Under the pieces are notes generated by a model. The model searched no databases. It was not told the origin of the DNA and saw only the letters and a program-made list of their open reading frames with translations. Below, piece by piece: positions 27,912-37,640 of a stretch of 64,000 nucleotides of DNA. Source of the stretch: Rhodobacterales bacterium. Its GTDB lineage: Bacteria; Pseudomonadota; Alphaproteobacteria; Rhodobacterales; Rhodobacteraceae. How positions within the stretch are numbered: position 1 is the stretch's first letter; the number at the start of each line of letters is the position of its first letter. The stretch is from the NCBI GenBank assembly GCA_002748265.1, contig PDRY01000012.1:372001-436000 (forward strand). The letters are read 5' to 3'. A program made the position numbers and the translations under genes.

Positions 27912-29027
27912 TCAAAGCGCCTTCGCCGTGCGGGCCACACCGAACAGCTGGCCGATTGCACCAAGGATCGACTGCGTGGCGGTGAGCGGGCTTTCCGTCA
28001 CATAGATCAAATCATCGGGCCGAATTTCGAACTCACCCGCGCTGAACAGACCATCCGCGTTGGTCAGATCGATAGTGAAGATCACCCGGCTCTCATCCGG
28101 ACCGCTAGGCTTAACGGCAGAGGCCGGATACGTGCGCAAAATCAGCACACCACCGGGGTCGGCACGGCTGTCGGTCACGCCCCCGATGATGGAGATCGCT
28201 TCAAGCGCGGTCACCCGCTCTTCTCCAAAGTAATGCACGGCCTCGGAACGAGCCGCGCCGAGTGACAAGAACTTGCGATCGTCCTCCTGGACAACCACTT
28301 TATCGCCACCGATCAAGGTCGTGTCCCGGCTGGGGTTATCGTACAGCTCCTCGACCGACAGACCGTAGGTCTTCCCACCACGGTGAAGGCGAACCTGTGG
28401 GCTTTTCATCGACGGGTTCACACCACCGCCAGCGGCAAGCAGCGCCATCAACGTGTAGTCCTGATCGGGCATCGGATAGGATCCGGGACGGCTCACACCG
28501 CCCACCAGGTTGACCGAACTGTTCCGGCCGGGCTTGTGGGCGACCTGCACCTGCGCCGACGGCGCGACATTGAGATATTGCCCTTCAATCACCTCGCGCG
28601 CCCGCTCGGGGCTCATCCCCGACACGCGCACCTGGCCGATATAGGGCAGGAAGACCCGTCCAGTTGAAGACACCTGCATCGAGGGCATCGCCACAAAACG
28701 CTGCCCCGGAGCGGTCAGAAGGCTCGAATCCTGAGAGCTCCAGACAGTGATGTCGAGCGCATCGCCCGGGCGAATAATCTGATTGGCAGGTTGGCGCACG
28801 CGATCAATCCATCCCAGGCGCGGCTCTCCGACCCTTGGCCAGCTGGCGTACTCACCCACGGTGGCTCTGGTCACCGGAGCGACCTGAAAATCGGGCAAAA
28901 CGCCGTCAGGATCGGCCGGATCGTTCGTCTCATCAAGAATTTCGCTTTGCAGTGCAGCGCCTCTCGGCATCTGTTCACACCCTGCGACGAATGTCGCAAC
29001 CAAGCAGATGGCAAGCAGTTTCTTCAT
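27912..29027 (-). CDS. Polysaccharide export outer-membrane lipoprotein (Wza-like)
   Basis: The 371-residue product is a lipoprotein with lipobox FVAGC (Cys17). It contains a polysaccharide-export domain (about 80-165, with IIRPGDALDITVWSSQDSSL and GRVFLPYIGQVRVSGMSPERA), followed by SLBB-type repeats (NLVGGVSRPGSYPM, then TALEAISIIGGVTDSRADPGGVLILRT). Wza-type proteins form the outer-membrane channel for capsule or exopolysaccharide. No wzc-type kinase or polymerase gene is adjacent. It converges with UDP-glucose dehydrogenase, which makes a likely sugar precursor. Confidence 0.9.
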   Translation of the reverse strand: MKKLLAICLVATFVAGCEQMPRGAALQSEILDETNDPADPDGVLPDFQVAPVTRATVGEYASWPRVGEPRLGWIDRVRQPANQIIRPGDALDITVWSSQDSSLLTAPGQRFVAMPSMQVSSTGRVFLPYIGQVRVSGMSPERAREVIEGQYLNVAPSAQVQVAHKPGRNSSVNLVGGVSRPGSYPMPDQDYTLMALLAAGGGVNPSMKSPQVRLHRGGKTYGLSVEELYDNPSRDTTLIGGDKVVVQEDDRKFLSLGAARSEAVHYFGEERVTALEAISIIGGVTDSRADPGGVLILRTYPASAVKPSGPDESRVIFTIDLTNADGLFSAGEFEIRPDDLIYVTESPLTATQSILGAIGQLFGVARTAKAL

Positions 29028-29212
29028 GGACGCAATCCCCCCGGGCTGGCATCTTTCCGAACACCCTTAAGCGCTTCCGACGCGTAGGGGAACAGCCCTG
29101 TGACAAAACCACCCCGTGCTGTCACCTTTCCGCCCCGCCCCTCTCGTGGTATTCCTCACCAGAGTCGCGGCCTCAGGCAGCGGCAAACATAGTGAAACAA
29201 AAGGTCTTCGAT

Positions 29213-29647
29213 ATGAAAACCCAAATCCTTGGCGCGGCTCTGGCCGTTATTGCTCTGCCCGCTCTTGCTCAGGATGCGCCGACCGGCGACGCCGGAGCTG
29301 GTGAAACGGCGTTCAACCGTCAGTGCGTGGCCTGTCACGTGGTCGTCGACGCCGACGGCAACAAGCTGGCTGGTCGCAACGCGAAAGTGGGCCCGAACCT
29401 TTATGGTGTGGCTGGGCGCGTGATCGGGTCCCAAGACGGCTTCCGTTACAGCGATGGTTTCGCGACCCTGAACGGTCAGGGCGACACCTGGGACGAAGCC
29501 CATTTCGTCGGCTATGTTCAGGATCCCACCGGCTGGCTGCGCGAAACGCTCAGCGACAACAGCGCCCGCGGCAAGATGGCGTTCAAAGTCCGCTCGGAAA
29601 CCGATGCGGCTGATATTTACGCCTACCTGCACAGCGTGGCCCAGTAA
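29213..29647 (+). CDS. Periplasmic cytochrome c2/c550-type protein
   Basis: The 144-residue product has a clear signal peptide (1-20, cleavage at ALAQ-DAP) and one haem site, CVACH (38-42), in GETAFNRQCVACH. The methionine ligand is probably Met122 in ARGKMAFKV, and KVGPNLYGVAGRVIGSQDGF is the loop typical of class I cytochromes c2. It probably shuttles electrons from the bc1 complex to terminal oxidases such as the cbb3 enzyme encoded in this window. The in-frame extension to 28835 is not supported. A UUCG-loop terminator follows directly. Confidence 0.93.
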   Translation: MKTQILGAALAVIALPALAQDAPTGDAGAGETAFNRQCVACHVVVDADGNKLAGRNAKVGPNLYGVAGRVIGSQDGFRYSDGFATLNGQGDTWDEAHFVGYVQDPTGWLRETLSDNSARGKMAFKVRSETDAADIYAYLHSVAQ

Positions 29648-29674
29648 GCACCTGAGTCCTTGACGCATTCGGAG

Positions 29675-29700
29675 AAGCCGCCCTTCGGGGCGGCTTTTTT
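29675..29700 (+). terminator. UUCG-loop terminator after the cytochrome c gene
   Basis: AAGCCGCCC (29675-29683), loop TTCG, GGGCGGCTT (29688-29696), with six T at 29695-29700. Confidence 0.92.
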
Positions 29701-29817
29701 GTGGCACGATCGCGGCACACCTTTCTAATGCCAAAGAACTTGGGCGGCGGTGTTTACACCCGCTCAATGCCTCCCGGTCACAGTCCCTTTCGTGGGGGTG
29801 AGTTTGGGAGAGGTGGC

Positions 29818-30621
29818 ATGTCCGCAACTGCGAACGCACCAATTATTATCAAGCGCAAGAAGATCGTCGCTGGCGGCGGTCATCATGGTGGCGCGTGGAA
29901 AGTGGCCTATGCGGATTTCGTCACCGCGATGATGGCTTTCTTCATGCTGATGTGGCTGCTCAACGCCACGACAGAGCAGCAGCGCAAGGGCATCGCGGAC
30001 TATTTTTCGCCGACGATCCCACTGGCAAAGATCTCCGGCGGCGGCAGCGGTTTGCTCAACGGTCAGGACGCCGCCACGCGCGAGAAAATCTATCGCGAGG
30101 CTGAAGGCGCCTCGACCGACAACCCGAACCCGCGCAACAGCACGTCGCGCGACGACGAGGATCTGGCCCGGATCGAAGAAGCGCTAGCCGGCACCGGGGG
30201 CGAAAGCACCGTTGCCGACGACACGCTCCGCCATATCGTGACGCGCACAACGGACGAAGGGCTCGTCATTGAGCTGTTCGATATTGGCGACACCAGAATT
30301 TTCGCCCCCGGCACGGCAGAATCAGAGCCTCTGGCCCATCAGCTTGCAGCGATGCTTGTCCGGGTGATCGCCACGGTCGAAAATGATGTAGCGGTGCGCG
30401 CCCATGTCCGGGCCTTCCCTGCCCCATTAGCCCAGGAAAAGACCTGGCCTCTCTCCATGGAGCGGGCGGATGTGTTCCGGCGATTGCTCGATCAGCACGG
30501 GCTGGAGGACGGCCGCGTGACCCGCACGACCGGGCGCGCTGCGACATCTCCGATCGTCCTAGATCCGATGGCCTTGCGCAACAACCGCGTCGAAATCGTT
30601 CTGCTGCGGCAGGGTCGCTGA
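29818..30621 (+). CDS. motB: MotB, flagellar stator protein
   Basis: MotB anchors the stator to peptidoglycan and forms the proton channel with MotA. In the 267-residue product the single membrane helix (about 30-49) contains KVAYADFVTAMMAFFMLMW with the proton-carrying Asp33. The C-terminal OmpA-like part (about 140-267) is divergent but ends MALRNNRVEIVLLR, as in OmpA-like domains. A GGAGAGG precedes the ATG at 29818; the longer in-frame start is rejected. motA is about 19 kb away at 49170, so the stator pair is split, as in many alphaproteobacteria. Confidence 0.92.
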   Translation: MSATANAPIIIKRKKIVAGGGHHGGAWKVAYADFVTAMMAFFMLMWLLNATTEQQRKGIADYFSPTIPLAKISGGGSGLLNGQDAATREKIYREAEGASTDNPNPRNSTSRDDEDLARIEEALAGTGGESTVADDTLRHIVTRTTDEGLVIELFDIGDTRIFAPGTAESEPLAHQLAAMLVRVIATVENDVAVRAHVRAFPAPLAQEKTWPLSMERADVFRRLLDQHGLEDGRVTRTTGRAATSPIVLDPMALRNNRVEIVLLRQGR

Positions 30622-30632
30622 TCTCGCGGCCC

Positions 30633-30647
30633 TTAGCGCAATCTTAA
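30633..30647 (+). promoter_or_regulatory. Near-consensus CtrA box upstream of flgE
   Basis: TTAG-CGCAATC-TTAA matches TTAA-N7-TTAA at 7 of 8 positions. It lies 61-75 bases upstream of the flgE ATG, at the head of flgE-flgK-flgL-flgI. CtrA control of flagellar genes is established for Caulobacter and for several Rhodobacterales. Confidence 0.55.
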
Positions 30648-30707
30648 GACACCGGGCGTTAGGGATGGAGGAGACACCACGGATCAAGCTCGCAAACAAG
30701 GATACGC

Positions 30708-32009
30708 ATGACGATTTCATCCTCACTGAGCGCCGGAGTCGCCGGACTGGCAGCCAATGCAAGCCGCCTCGCCACGATTTCCGACAACATCGCGAACTCG
30801 GCGACGTACGGCTACAAACGCGCGGTCACCGACTTTCATTCGTTGGTGACAAATTCCGGCACCGGCAGCTACTCCGCCGGTGGGGTCCGAACGACAAGCG
30901 CGCGGATGGTATCGGAAAGTGGCCCGGTCGTGACCACGTCCAACCCCACAGACTTGGCCGTGACCGGCCGGGGTATGCTTCCGGTTACCTCGGTGACAGG
31001 CCTTGCGGAGAACAATACCACCCCCGATGTCAAACTGGTGACAACCGGATCGTTCAAGACCAACGCAGACGGTTTCCTGACGACCAGCGGCGGGCTCGCA
31101 CTCATGGGCTGGGCCGCAAACCCCGACGGAACGATCGGCAGCTACCCGCAAGACACTTTTGCAGGTCTGACTCCCATCCAGATCAATACCAAGGAATACG
31201 CTGGGTCCGCGACGACCGATATCTCGCTCTCGGTGAACCTCGCAGCCACGGAAACGGAGGCGGGCGCATCCGGGGATCCGCGCACCATGTCGGTGGAGTA
31301 TTTCGACCACCTGGCAAAGTCCCAAAACCTGCAGATTGAGTTCACCCCCACAGTGCCCGCCACCGGAGCCTCCAACGAATGGTCGATGGCCATCCGAGAT
31401 GGCGCATCGGGCGGTGCAGTGATCGGCGAATACGTCCTGACTTTCGATAATACCCCCGCCAGCGGCGGAACCCTGGCCGCTGTCACCGCTGTCACCGGAG
31501 CCCCCTATGCCCCCGCGACAGGCACGCTTCCGCTAACCACACCGGGCGGCACCATCGCGCTCGACATCGGGATCCCGGGCCAACCGGGCAGGCTCTCCCA
31601 GATCTCAGACAAGTTCGCCCCGGGCGATATTTCCAAGAACGGCTATGCTGCAGGCAATCTGACCGCAGTCGAGGTCGATGCCGCAGGCCGAGTCCAAGCC
31701 TATTACGACAATGGCGTCGGTCGGACGATCGCTCAAATCCCATTGGTCGATGTGCCCAACGTGGACGGTCTGCGTGTGCATGATGATCAGACCTACACCC
31801 TCTCCAAGGATAGCGGTGATTTCCTTCTCTGGGCCGCCAGCGAAGGCCCAACCGGGGAAATCCTGAGCTTCGCGCGCGAAGAATCCGCCACGGATGTCGC
31901 ACGCGAGTTGACCGATCTGATCCGCACGCAGCGCGCCTACTCTTCGAACGCAAAGATCATCCAGACGGTGGATGAGATGCTTCAAGAGACCACCAATATG
32001 AAGCGCTAA
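30708..32009 (+). CDS. flgE: Flagellar hook protein FlgE
   Basis: The 433-residue product begins with the rod/hook N-terminal motif SAGVAGLAANASRLATISDNIANSATYGYKR and ends with the matching C-terminal motif DLIRTQRAYSSNAKIIQTVDEMLQETTNMKR. Both helices pair in the hook filament core. The central part is a variable beta-rich D1/D2 region. The size and operon position (before flgK and flgL) favour FlgE over other rod proteins. An AAGGA precedes the ATG. Confidence 0.93.
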   Translation: MTISSSLSAGVAGLAANASRLATISDNIANSATYGYKRAVTDFHSLVTNSGTGSYSAGGVRTTSARMVSESGPVVTTSNPTDLAVTGRGMLPVTSVTGLAENNTTPDVKLVTTGSFKTNADGFLTTSGGLALMGWAANPDGTIGSYPQDTFAGLTPIQINTKEYAGSATTDISLSVNLAATETEAGASGDPRTMSVEYFDHLAKSQNLQIEFTPTVPATGASNEWSMAIRDGASGGAVIGEYVLTFDNTPASGGTLAAVTAVTGAPYAPATGTLPLTTPGGTIALDIGIPGQPGRLSQISDKFAPGDISKNGYAAGNLTAVEVDAAGRVQAYYDNGVGRTIAQIPLVDVPNVDGLRVHDDQTYTLSKDSGDFLLWAASEGPTGEILSFAREESATDVARELTDLIRTQRAYSSNAKIIQTVDEMLQETTNMKR

Positions 32010-32023
32010 GAGGGCGCGAGTAG

Positions 32024-33466
32024 ATGCCGATCAGCCAATCCCTCAACAACGCCCTTACGGGACTAAATGCCGCATCACGTGGCGCCGATCTCGTGTCATC
32101 CAACATCGCAAACGCGGCGACCGAAGGGTATGCGCCGCGCTCACTATCGCTCTCGGCCCGGGATGTCGGAGGGCTCGGCGCCGGCGTGCGGATCAACGGC
32201 GTCGTTCGGCACAACGACCCCTATCTCACGGCCCAACGGCAGCTGTCGGATGCGCGGGCAGGATATGATCAGACGATCGCTGAAGCAACAACCCATTGGG
32301 AGAAGAGTATCTCTGGCGGCGATGGCCTGCCCAGCCTCTCCAGCCGGATCACCGCCGTAGAAACCGCGCTTATCACCGCGGCGGGTGATCCATCATCTGC
32401 GGCCCGCCTGAAAGCGGTCACATCTTCTCTTGAAGACGTCGCAACAGGTTTCAAATCAGCGTCGGACGGCATCAGCGAGATCCGCGCGCGGGCGGAACAA
32501 ACCATTTCGGCACAAGTCACGTCCGTCAACGAAGCGCTGCGCGAAATCGACCGGCTGAACGATGAGATCATCCGCGTCCGCTCCGGAAGTGGAGAGGCCT
32601 CGGGTCTCATTGACCAGCGACAGCAAGCCATCGACAGTATCTCTGAAATTATCCCCATCAAGCAACTCAACCGCGACGGTGGGCGGATCGCGCTGATCTC
32701 GACACAGGGAGAGTTCCTTCTGGATCATGAACCCCGCACGCTGTCCTTCTCTGCTGCGGGGGCCGTGGCGGCAGACATGACCTATGCGAACGGCGCTCTC
32801 TCCGGTCTAAGCATCAACGGACAGCCGGTGACTGGCACAGGATCGTTTGGAAACCTGGGCGGCGGAACGCTAGAGGCCCAATTCCAGATCCGCGACCAGC
32901 TTGGCGAGTCGTGGCAAAGCGCGCTCGACTTGAATGCAAGGGATCTGCTTCAAAGGCTCTCCAGCAATTCAGCCGATTCTTCGATTGCGTCGGGTCAACC
33001 GGGGCTATTGTCGCTCAGCAGTCCCTCCGCCTCAAGCACGGATCCAGGAGTCGCGGGGAAACTGGCCTTGAACGATAGGTTGGTGGCACCGACGGGCTCA
33101 GCAGACCGAATTCGAGATGGCCTTTATGCCATCGTTTCCGCTGGCAATGGCGACCCTTCGCAACTCCGCCGCTGGGCAGATGCGCTCTCAGCTCCGGACA
33201 GCCTGAGCCCCGGCGCACCAGCACGATCAGCCAGCGGAAATCTGGATGGCCTATCTGACGGTGCGAGCGCTGATCGGGTGCATGCGGAGAACAGGCAGTC
33301 TCGTTCGACAGCGGCACAGCAAAGCTATCTGGAACGTGAAAAGGCGCTCGGCGTCGACACCGATGCTGAGCTTCAAAACCTGATGCGGATCGAAAAGGCC
33401 TACGCCGCAAACGCCCGCGTCATTAAAACGATTGATACCCTTCTCAACAGACTGCTGGAGATATGA
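32024..33466 (+). CDS. flgK: Hook-filament junction protein FlgK
   Basis: FlgK is the first junction protein between hook and filament. The 480-residue product starts MPISQSLNNALTGLNAASRGADLVSSNIANAATEGYAPR and ends DAELQNLMRIEKAYAANARVIKTIDTLLNRLLEI, the paired terminal helices of hook-associated proteins. It begins 14 bases after flgE with GAGGG as ribosome binding site, and overlaps flgL by 4 nt. Confidence 0.93.
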   Translation: MPISQSLNNALTGLNAASRGADLVSSNIANAATEGYAPRSLSLSARDVGGLGAGVRINGVVRHNDPYLTAQRQLSDARAGYDQTIAEATTHWEKSISGGDGLPSLSSRITAVETALITAAGDPSSAARLKAVTSSLEDVATGFKSASDGISEIRARAEQTISAQVTSVNEALREIDRLNDEIIRVRSGSGEASGLIDQRQQAIDSISEIIPIKQLNRDGGRIALISTQGEFLLDHEPRTLSFSAAGAVAADMTYANGALSGLSINGQPVTGTGSFGNLGGGTLEAQFQIRDQLGESWQSALDLNARDLLQRLSSNSADSSIASGQPGLLSLSSPSASSTDPGVAGKLALNDRLVAPTGSADRIRDGLYAIVSAGNGDPSQLRRWADALSAPDSLSPGAPARSASGNLDGLSDGASADRVHAENRQSRSTAAQQSYLEREKALGVDTDAELQNLMRIEKAYAANARVIKTIDTLLNRLLEI

Positions 33467-34470
33467 TGCTACGCCCCCACCTTGGCGACATGGCGCGCCA
33501 TCTTGCGAACCAGCAGCGCACGATACAGATCAAGACCGATCTGTATCGCCTGAGCGATGAACTATCCTCCGGCAAGAAATCAGACCTTCCTCGCGCGTTG
33601 GGTTTTTCACGCGCCCGTCATGCGGAGCTCGTATCGACGCTTTCCCTGAACAGCGCATTCAGCCAACTGGGTGAGGAAGTTGGGGTACGACTAGCGGCTC
33701 AGCAAGGCGCCCTAGCCGAGATAGGGGATCGCGGGTCGTCACTTGCGTCCGATATTATCGGCCTGCCGCTTGAACCATCACAACAAGACATCGCACGCAC
33801 GGCGCGCAGTGCGGAGAGCGACTTCATCGACGGAATCGCAGCGCTTCGGACCTCCGTCGCAGGGCAGTTCGCCTTCTCGGGCGCGCAATCAGATCACCCG
33901 CCCCTGCCAGACGGCCAGACACTGCTTGCCGATCTGCGCGCGACCATCAACATGGGTGGGTCGTCTTCTCAAATCATTTCTGACGTCAGACAGTTCTTCA
34001 CAGACACAGCCGGACGCTACGAAACCGCGCATTATACCGGTGGGGCCGCACCTGCCGAGACTTTGAGGTTGGGCGCAAATGTCACCTTGGAACCGCTCGC
34101 CACAGCGCTCGCGCCAGAAATCAGAGATGCACTCGCCGGTGTTGCCCTTGCAGCTATTGCGAATGACTTCTCCGCTCCGCGCGATCCGCGAGCCAAAGAC
34201 CTCCTTCAAGCGGCACGTGACGATCTACAGAACACTGCGGGGCTTACTGCGATTAGCGCTAGGATTGGCACGGCAGAGCATCGCGTAGAAGAGGCTCAAA
34301 CGCGCCTATCTGCAAACAGTAGCGCCATGCAGATAGAGCTCAACTCCATGGAGACAGCAGATCCATTCGAAACAGCGGTCCGCCTTCAAGAAACGCAACT
34401 TCAACTAGAAACACACTTTACGTCGCTGGCCAGACTTTCGAAACTTTCTTTGATTTACCATATGCCATGA
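33463..34470 (+). CDS. flgL: Hook-filament junction protein FlgL
   Basis: The 335-residue product is a flagellin-like junction protein. The N-terminal helix (about 15-80, with SDELSSGKKSDLPRALGFSRARHAEL) and the C-terminal helix (about 265-335, with RVEEAQTRLSANSSAMQIELNSMETADPFETAVRLQETQLQLETHF) form the D0/D1 core. Either of two consecutive ATG codons (33463, 33466) may be used. It overlaps flgK and flgI by 4 nt each. Base composition in and after this gene looks less GC-rich than in the rest of the window. Confidence 0.9.
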   Translation: MMLRPHLGDMARHLANQQRTIQIKTDLYRLSDELSSGKKSDLPRALGFSRARHAELVSTLSLNSAFSQLGEEVGVRLAAQQGALAEIGDRGSSLASDIIGLPLEPSQQDIARTARSAESDFIDGIAALRTSVAGQFAFSGAQSDHPPLPDGQTLLADLRATINMGGSSSQIISDVRQFFTDTAGRYETAHYTGGAAPAETLRLGANVTLEPLATALAPEIRDALAGVALAAIANDFSAPRDPRAKDLLQAARDDLQNTAGLTAISARIGTAEHRVEEAQTRLSANSSAMQIELNSMETADPFETAVRLQETQLQLETHFTSLARLSKLSLIYHMP

Positions 34471-35582
34471 CTCAACGTTTTCTGTTCTTCGTCAGTGTCC
34501 TTTTGGCAGCTTGCCTGTCTGCCGCAGTTGCTCTGGCTGCGCCTGTCCGGCTCAAGGACTTGGTGGAGTTCGATGGTGTTCGTAGCAACGACCTCGTCGG
34601 ATACGGCCTTGTTGTCGGGTTGAACGGGACGGGGGATGGCTTGCGCAACGCACCCTACACTGAGGAGATTCTATCCAACATCCTCGAGCGGTTAGGCGTC
34701 AACGTCACCGGAGAGCAGCTTCGCCCCAAAAACGTTGCGGCCGTGCTCGTGACAGCAAGCCTGCCGCCGTTTGCGCGGGCAGGCAGCCCGATCGACGTCA
34801 CGGTTTCAGCGATCGGGGACGCGAAGAGCCTTCTTGGCGGGACCTTGGTCATGACGCCACTCAACGCCGCAGATGGTGCGATCTACGCGGTCGCGCAGGG
34901 AACGATCATAGCGGGTGGTGCCGTGGCAACCGCCGATGGCGCAAGTGTCACGCAAGGCGTTCCGACGTCCGGCGTCATTCCCGCAGGCGCGACAGTGGAG
35001 CGCGAGGTTGATTTTTCTTTATCGGAGCTTTCAGTGCTCCGGTTGGCCTTGCGCAACCCCGACTTCAGCTCGGCGATGAAAATCGAAAGCGTGATCAATC
35101 GCGCATTCAACCGGAATGTCGCTCTCATGCTGGATAGCGGCACAGTTGAGATCGACTTGGCAGCGTCAGGCGCTCGATCCCCAGCTCATGCGATTGGCCG
35201 GATCGAAAACCTGCGGATTGAACCGGAGCACCGAGCGCGCGTCGTAGTCGATCAGCGGTCTGGGACAATCGTCATGGGCGAAGATGTGCGGATCGGTCGG
35301 GTGGCGGTCAGCCAGGGCAATCTCACCCTTCGTGTGAGGGAAGAACCACTCGTTGTACAGCCCAACCCATTTTCCGATGGGGAAACCATCACCGTCCCGC
35401 GCAGCTCTGCGGCAATCGAGGAAGAACCCGGTATAGGCCTTGCGGAAGTTCGCGAAGGCACAACCTTGTCTGAAGTGATCGCGGGCTTGAACGCACTTGG
35501 CGTCGCACCACGCGATATGATCGATATCCTAAAAAGCATCAAAGCCGCTGGGGCGCTGCATGCGGAGTTTGTCGTACGATAA
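34467..35582 (+). CDS. flgI: Flagellar P-ring protein FlgI
   Basis: FlgI forms the periplasmic P-ring bushing around the rod. The 371-residue product has a signal peptide (about 1-24) and the family start APVRLKDLVEFDGVRSNDLVGYGLVVGLNGTGD, then GDAKSLLGGTLVMTPLNAADG, RVVVDQRSGTIVMGEDVRIG and the C-terminal GVAPRDMIDILKSIKAAGALHAE. It is the last gene of the flgE-K-L-I operon. The next genes on this strand are for surface sugar metabolism. Confidence 0.96.
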   Translation: MTQRFLFFVSVLLAACLSAAVALAAPVRLKDLVEFDGVRSNDLVGYGLVVGLNGTGDGLRNAPYTEEILSNILERLGVNVTGEQLRPKNVAAVLVTASLPPFARAGSPIDVTVSAIGDAKSLLGGTLVMTPLNAADGAIYAVAQGTIIAGGAVATADGASVTQGVPTSGVIPAGATVEREVDFSLSELSVLRLALRNPDFSSAMKIESVINRAFNRNVALMLDSGTVEIDLAASGARSPAHAIGRIENLRIEPEHRARVVVDQRSGTIVMGEDVRIGRVAVSQGNLTLRVREEPLVVQPNPFSDGETITVPRSSAAIEEEPGIGLAEVREGTTLSEVIAGLNALGVAPRDMIDILKSIKAAGALHAEFVVR

Positions 35583-35687
35583 ATGGGCCCCAATTCGCCA
35601 ACGCATAGTTCTGAACCTTCCAAAGCCATGGAGTTCGCGCAAACAGCAGGTTAGTCTAGGTCAGCCAAAAGACAACGGGACACCACA

Positions 35688-37640
35688 GTGCAGGGCGCGA
35701 AACAGATACTGAGCAGTGCTATCACGTCATTGTCGCGGCGCCAAAAGCGCATGCTGCTTTTGGCTTTGGATGTCATTCTGATCCCGGCGGCACTACTTTT
35801 CGTGTTGCTTGTCGAACCGCACAGCACGCAACTCGACACGGCGGAGCAGTGGGGTGAGCTCGCTGCAATGGCGGGCCTGATGATGGTCTCAGGCGCGTTG
35901 TTGGCGTCGGCTCTGGGCCTGCCGAACGTAAAACTGAACACCTTCGAGCAGAATGCCATCCTGAAAAGCTGCCTCTTCACAGCATTGGTAAGTCTTGTCG
36001 GGCTGATGTCTCGGGCGGTGATCACACCGTCTGCAATGCAAGGGTCCGCTTTCATCATGTTCTGGATGGCGCTGACGATCTTCGCAGTGACCTCGCGCTT
36101 CGTGATCCGGCACTTCCTGCGAAAGATCTACGCCTTCTCGAAGAAGCGGGATCGGGTCCTGATTTACGGCGCAGGGCAAACGGGCGTACAGCTCGCAGTC
36201 GCGCTGAAGACGGATGCAACCCTCGATCCGGTTGCTTTTATTGATGATAACTCCACGCTGCAAAACGTAATCGTCGCAGGGCTCCGGGTCTATCCACCCG
36301 TCATGGTCGAGCATCTCGTGAAGGAGATGGGTATTAGGCGGGTCGTCTTGGCGATGCCGTCCCTGAGCCGCTCCAAATTGTCCCTGATCGCACGCAAACT
36401 GCAGCGACAGGGCTGCGACGTGCGCATGATGCCCTCCTTCGCCCGTCTGGTGAACGATGGAGACTTGCTGTCTTCGATTCAGCCAATCAATCCCGGGATG
36501 TTCCTGAACCGACCCGGGCGCCAGTTCGACCGCAAACGGATTGATAAGACATACCAAAACCAGTCGATCCTGGTGACGGGAGCGGGCGGATCCATCGGAT
36601 CCGAGCTATGCCGCCAAGTACTTGCCAGCAATCCCTCGCGACTGGTTCTGTTCGATGTCAGCGAAGCAGCTTTGTACCAGATTGATCGCGAATTGCAGGC
36701 CATGCTGGAGGAACGCGCGCCTGAGCAGCGGCCTCTGGTCGTGCCGATCATGGGCTCCGTCACTGACCGGGCCGCGCTTGAGCGGGTCATGACGCAAAAT
36801 GAGATCACGGTGGTGTTTCATGCCGCGGCCTACAAGCATGTGCCTCTGGTCGAGAAAAACCCCATCCCCGCGCTGCGAAACAACGTGCTCGGCACCCGCA
36901 ATGTAGCAGAAGTCGCACGCGAGGTTGGCGTCAAACGCTTCGTTCTGGTGTCAACCGACAAGGCGGTACGCCCCGCCAACGTAATGGGCGCGACCAAGCG
37001 CATGGCCGAGTTGTCCGTACAGGACCTGGCGGAGCGCCCCCGCGATACCCGCTTCGCCATCGTTCGGTTTGGCAATGTCCTGGGCTCGTCCGGCTCCGTC
37101 ATCCCCCTGTTTGAGGAGCAGATCCGTGCGGGCGGTCCGGTCACGGTGACCCATCGTGAGGTGACGCGCTATTTCATGACAATCGGTGAGGCGTCTCACT
37201 TGGTCCTGCTGGCCGGCACCTACGCCGAAGGCGGGGAGGTGTTCGTGCTCGACATGGGTAAGCCGGTCCCAATCGTAAAGCTGGCAACCCAGATCATCGA
37301 AAACGCGGGCTACACCGTGAAGGATGAAGAAAACCCGGACGGGGACATCGAAATCGAGATCACCGGCTTGCGGCCCGGCGAAAAACTGCACGAGGAACTG
37401 TTGATCGGCTCCAACGTCGTGGCCACCGAAAACGACAAGATCCTGCGCGCTCGCGAGGAGCTCTTTTCAGAGCTCGAAATGGCAGCAGCCCTGCGCGCGA
37501 CTGAGAAAGCGATTGCCTCCGGCCAGCCCGACGAAGTGCGCGCTCTTCTCGCGAAATGGGTGACCGGGTTCGCGGACATGGCGCGGATCAGCGCCGAGAA
37601 CGTTCAGTCCAGCATCAGCGAGCACGGCGCCGATCGGTGA
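35688..37640 (+). CDS. Membrane-bound nucleotide-sugar 4,6-dehydratase (FlaA1/CapD-like)
   Basis: The 650-residue product has four N-terminal membrane helices (about 22-42, 58-80, 90-112, 120-142), an Rossmann-like domain starting VLIYGAGQTG (157-166), and a C-terminal short-chain dehydrogenase domain with TGAGGSIG (297-304) and the motif STDKAVRPANVMGATKR (422-438), in which Met replaces the usual catalytic Tyr. This is the WbpM/PglF type, making UDP-4-keto-6-deoxy sugars for glycans. The start is a GTG with a weak ribosome binding site. The next gene overlaps it by one base, and a sugar-phosphate transferase follows. Confidence 0.9.
   Translation: MQGAKQILSSAITSLSRRQKRMLLLALDVILIPAALLFVLLVEPHSTQLDTAEQWGELAAMAGLMMVSGALLASALGLPNVKLNTFEQNAILKSCLFTALVSLVGLMSRAVITPSAMQGSAFIMFWMALTIFAVTSRFVIRHFLRKIYAFSKKRDRVLIYGAGQTGVQLAVALKTDATLDPVAFIDDNSTLQNVIVAGLRVYPPVMVEHLVKEMGIRRVVLAMPSLSRSKLSLIARKLQRQGCDVRMMPSFARLVNDGDLLSSIQPINPGMFLNRPGRQFDRKRIDKTYQNQSILVTGAGGSIGSELCRQVLASNPSRLVLFDVSEAALYQIDRELQAMLEERAPEQRPLVVPIMGSVTDRAALERVMTQNEITVVFHAAAYKHVPLVEKNPIPALRNNVLGTRNVAEVAREVGVKRFVLVSTDKAVRPANVMGATKRMAELSVQDLAERPRDTRFAIVRFGNVLGSSGSVIPLFEEQIRAGGPVTVTHREVTRYFMTIGEASHLVLLAGTYAEGGEVFVLDMGKPVPIVKLATQIIENAGYTVKDEENPDGDIEIEITGLRPGEKLHEELLIGSNVVATENDKILRAREELFSELEMAAALRATEKAIASGQPDEVRALLAKWVTGFADMARISAENVQSSISEHGADR

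Noticed and set aside
28835-29212. N-terminal extension of the cytochrome c frame
   Set aside because: The extension has no family similarity and precedes a clear signal peptide at 29213; it crosses the promoter region and overlaps the wza-like gene.
29702-29716. Sigma-54-like TGGCACG with GG-N10-GC upstream of motB
   Set aside because: The -12 part lacks the TT of TTGC, and the other flagellar promoters look CtrA-type, so I take it as a chance match.
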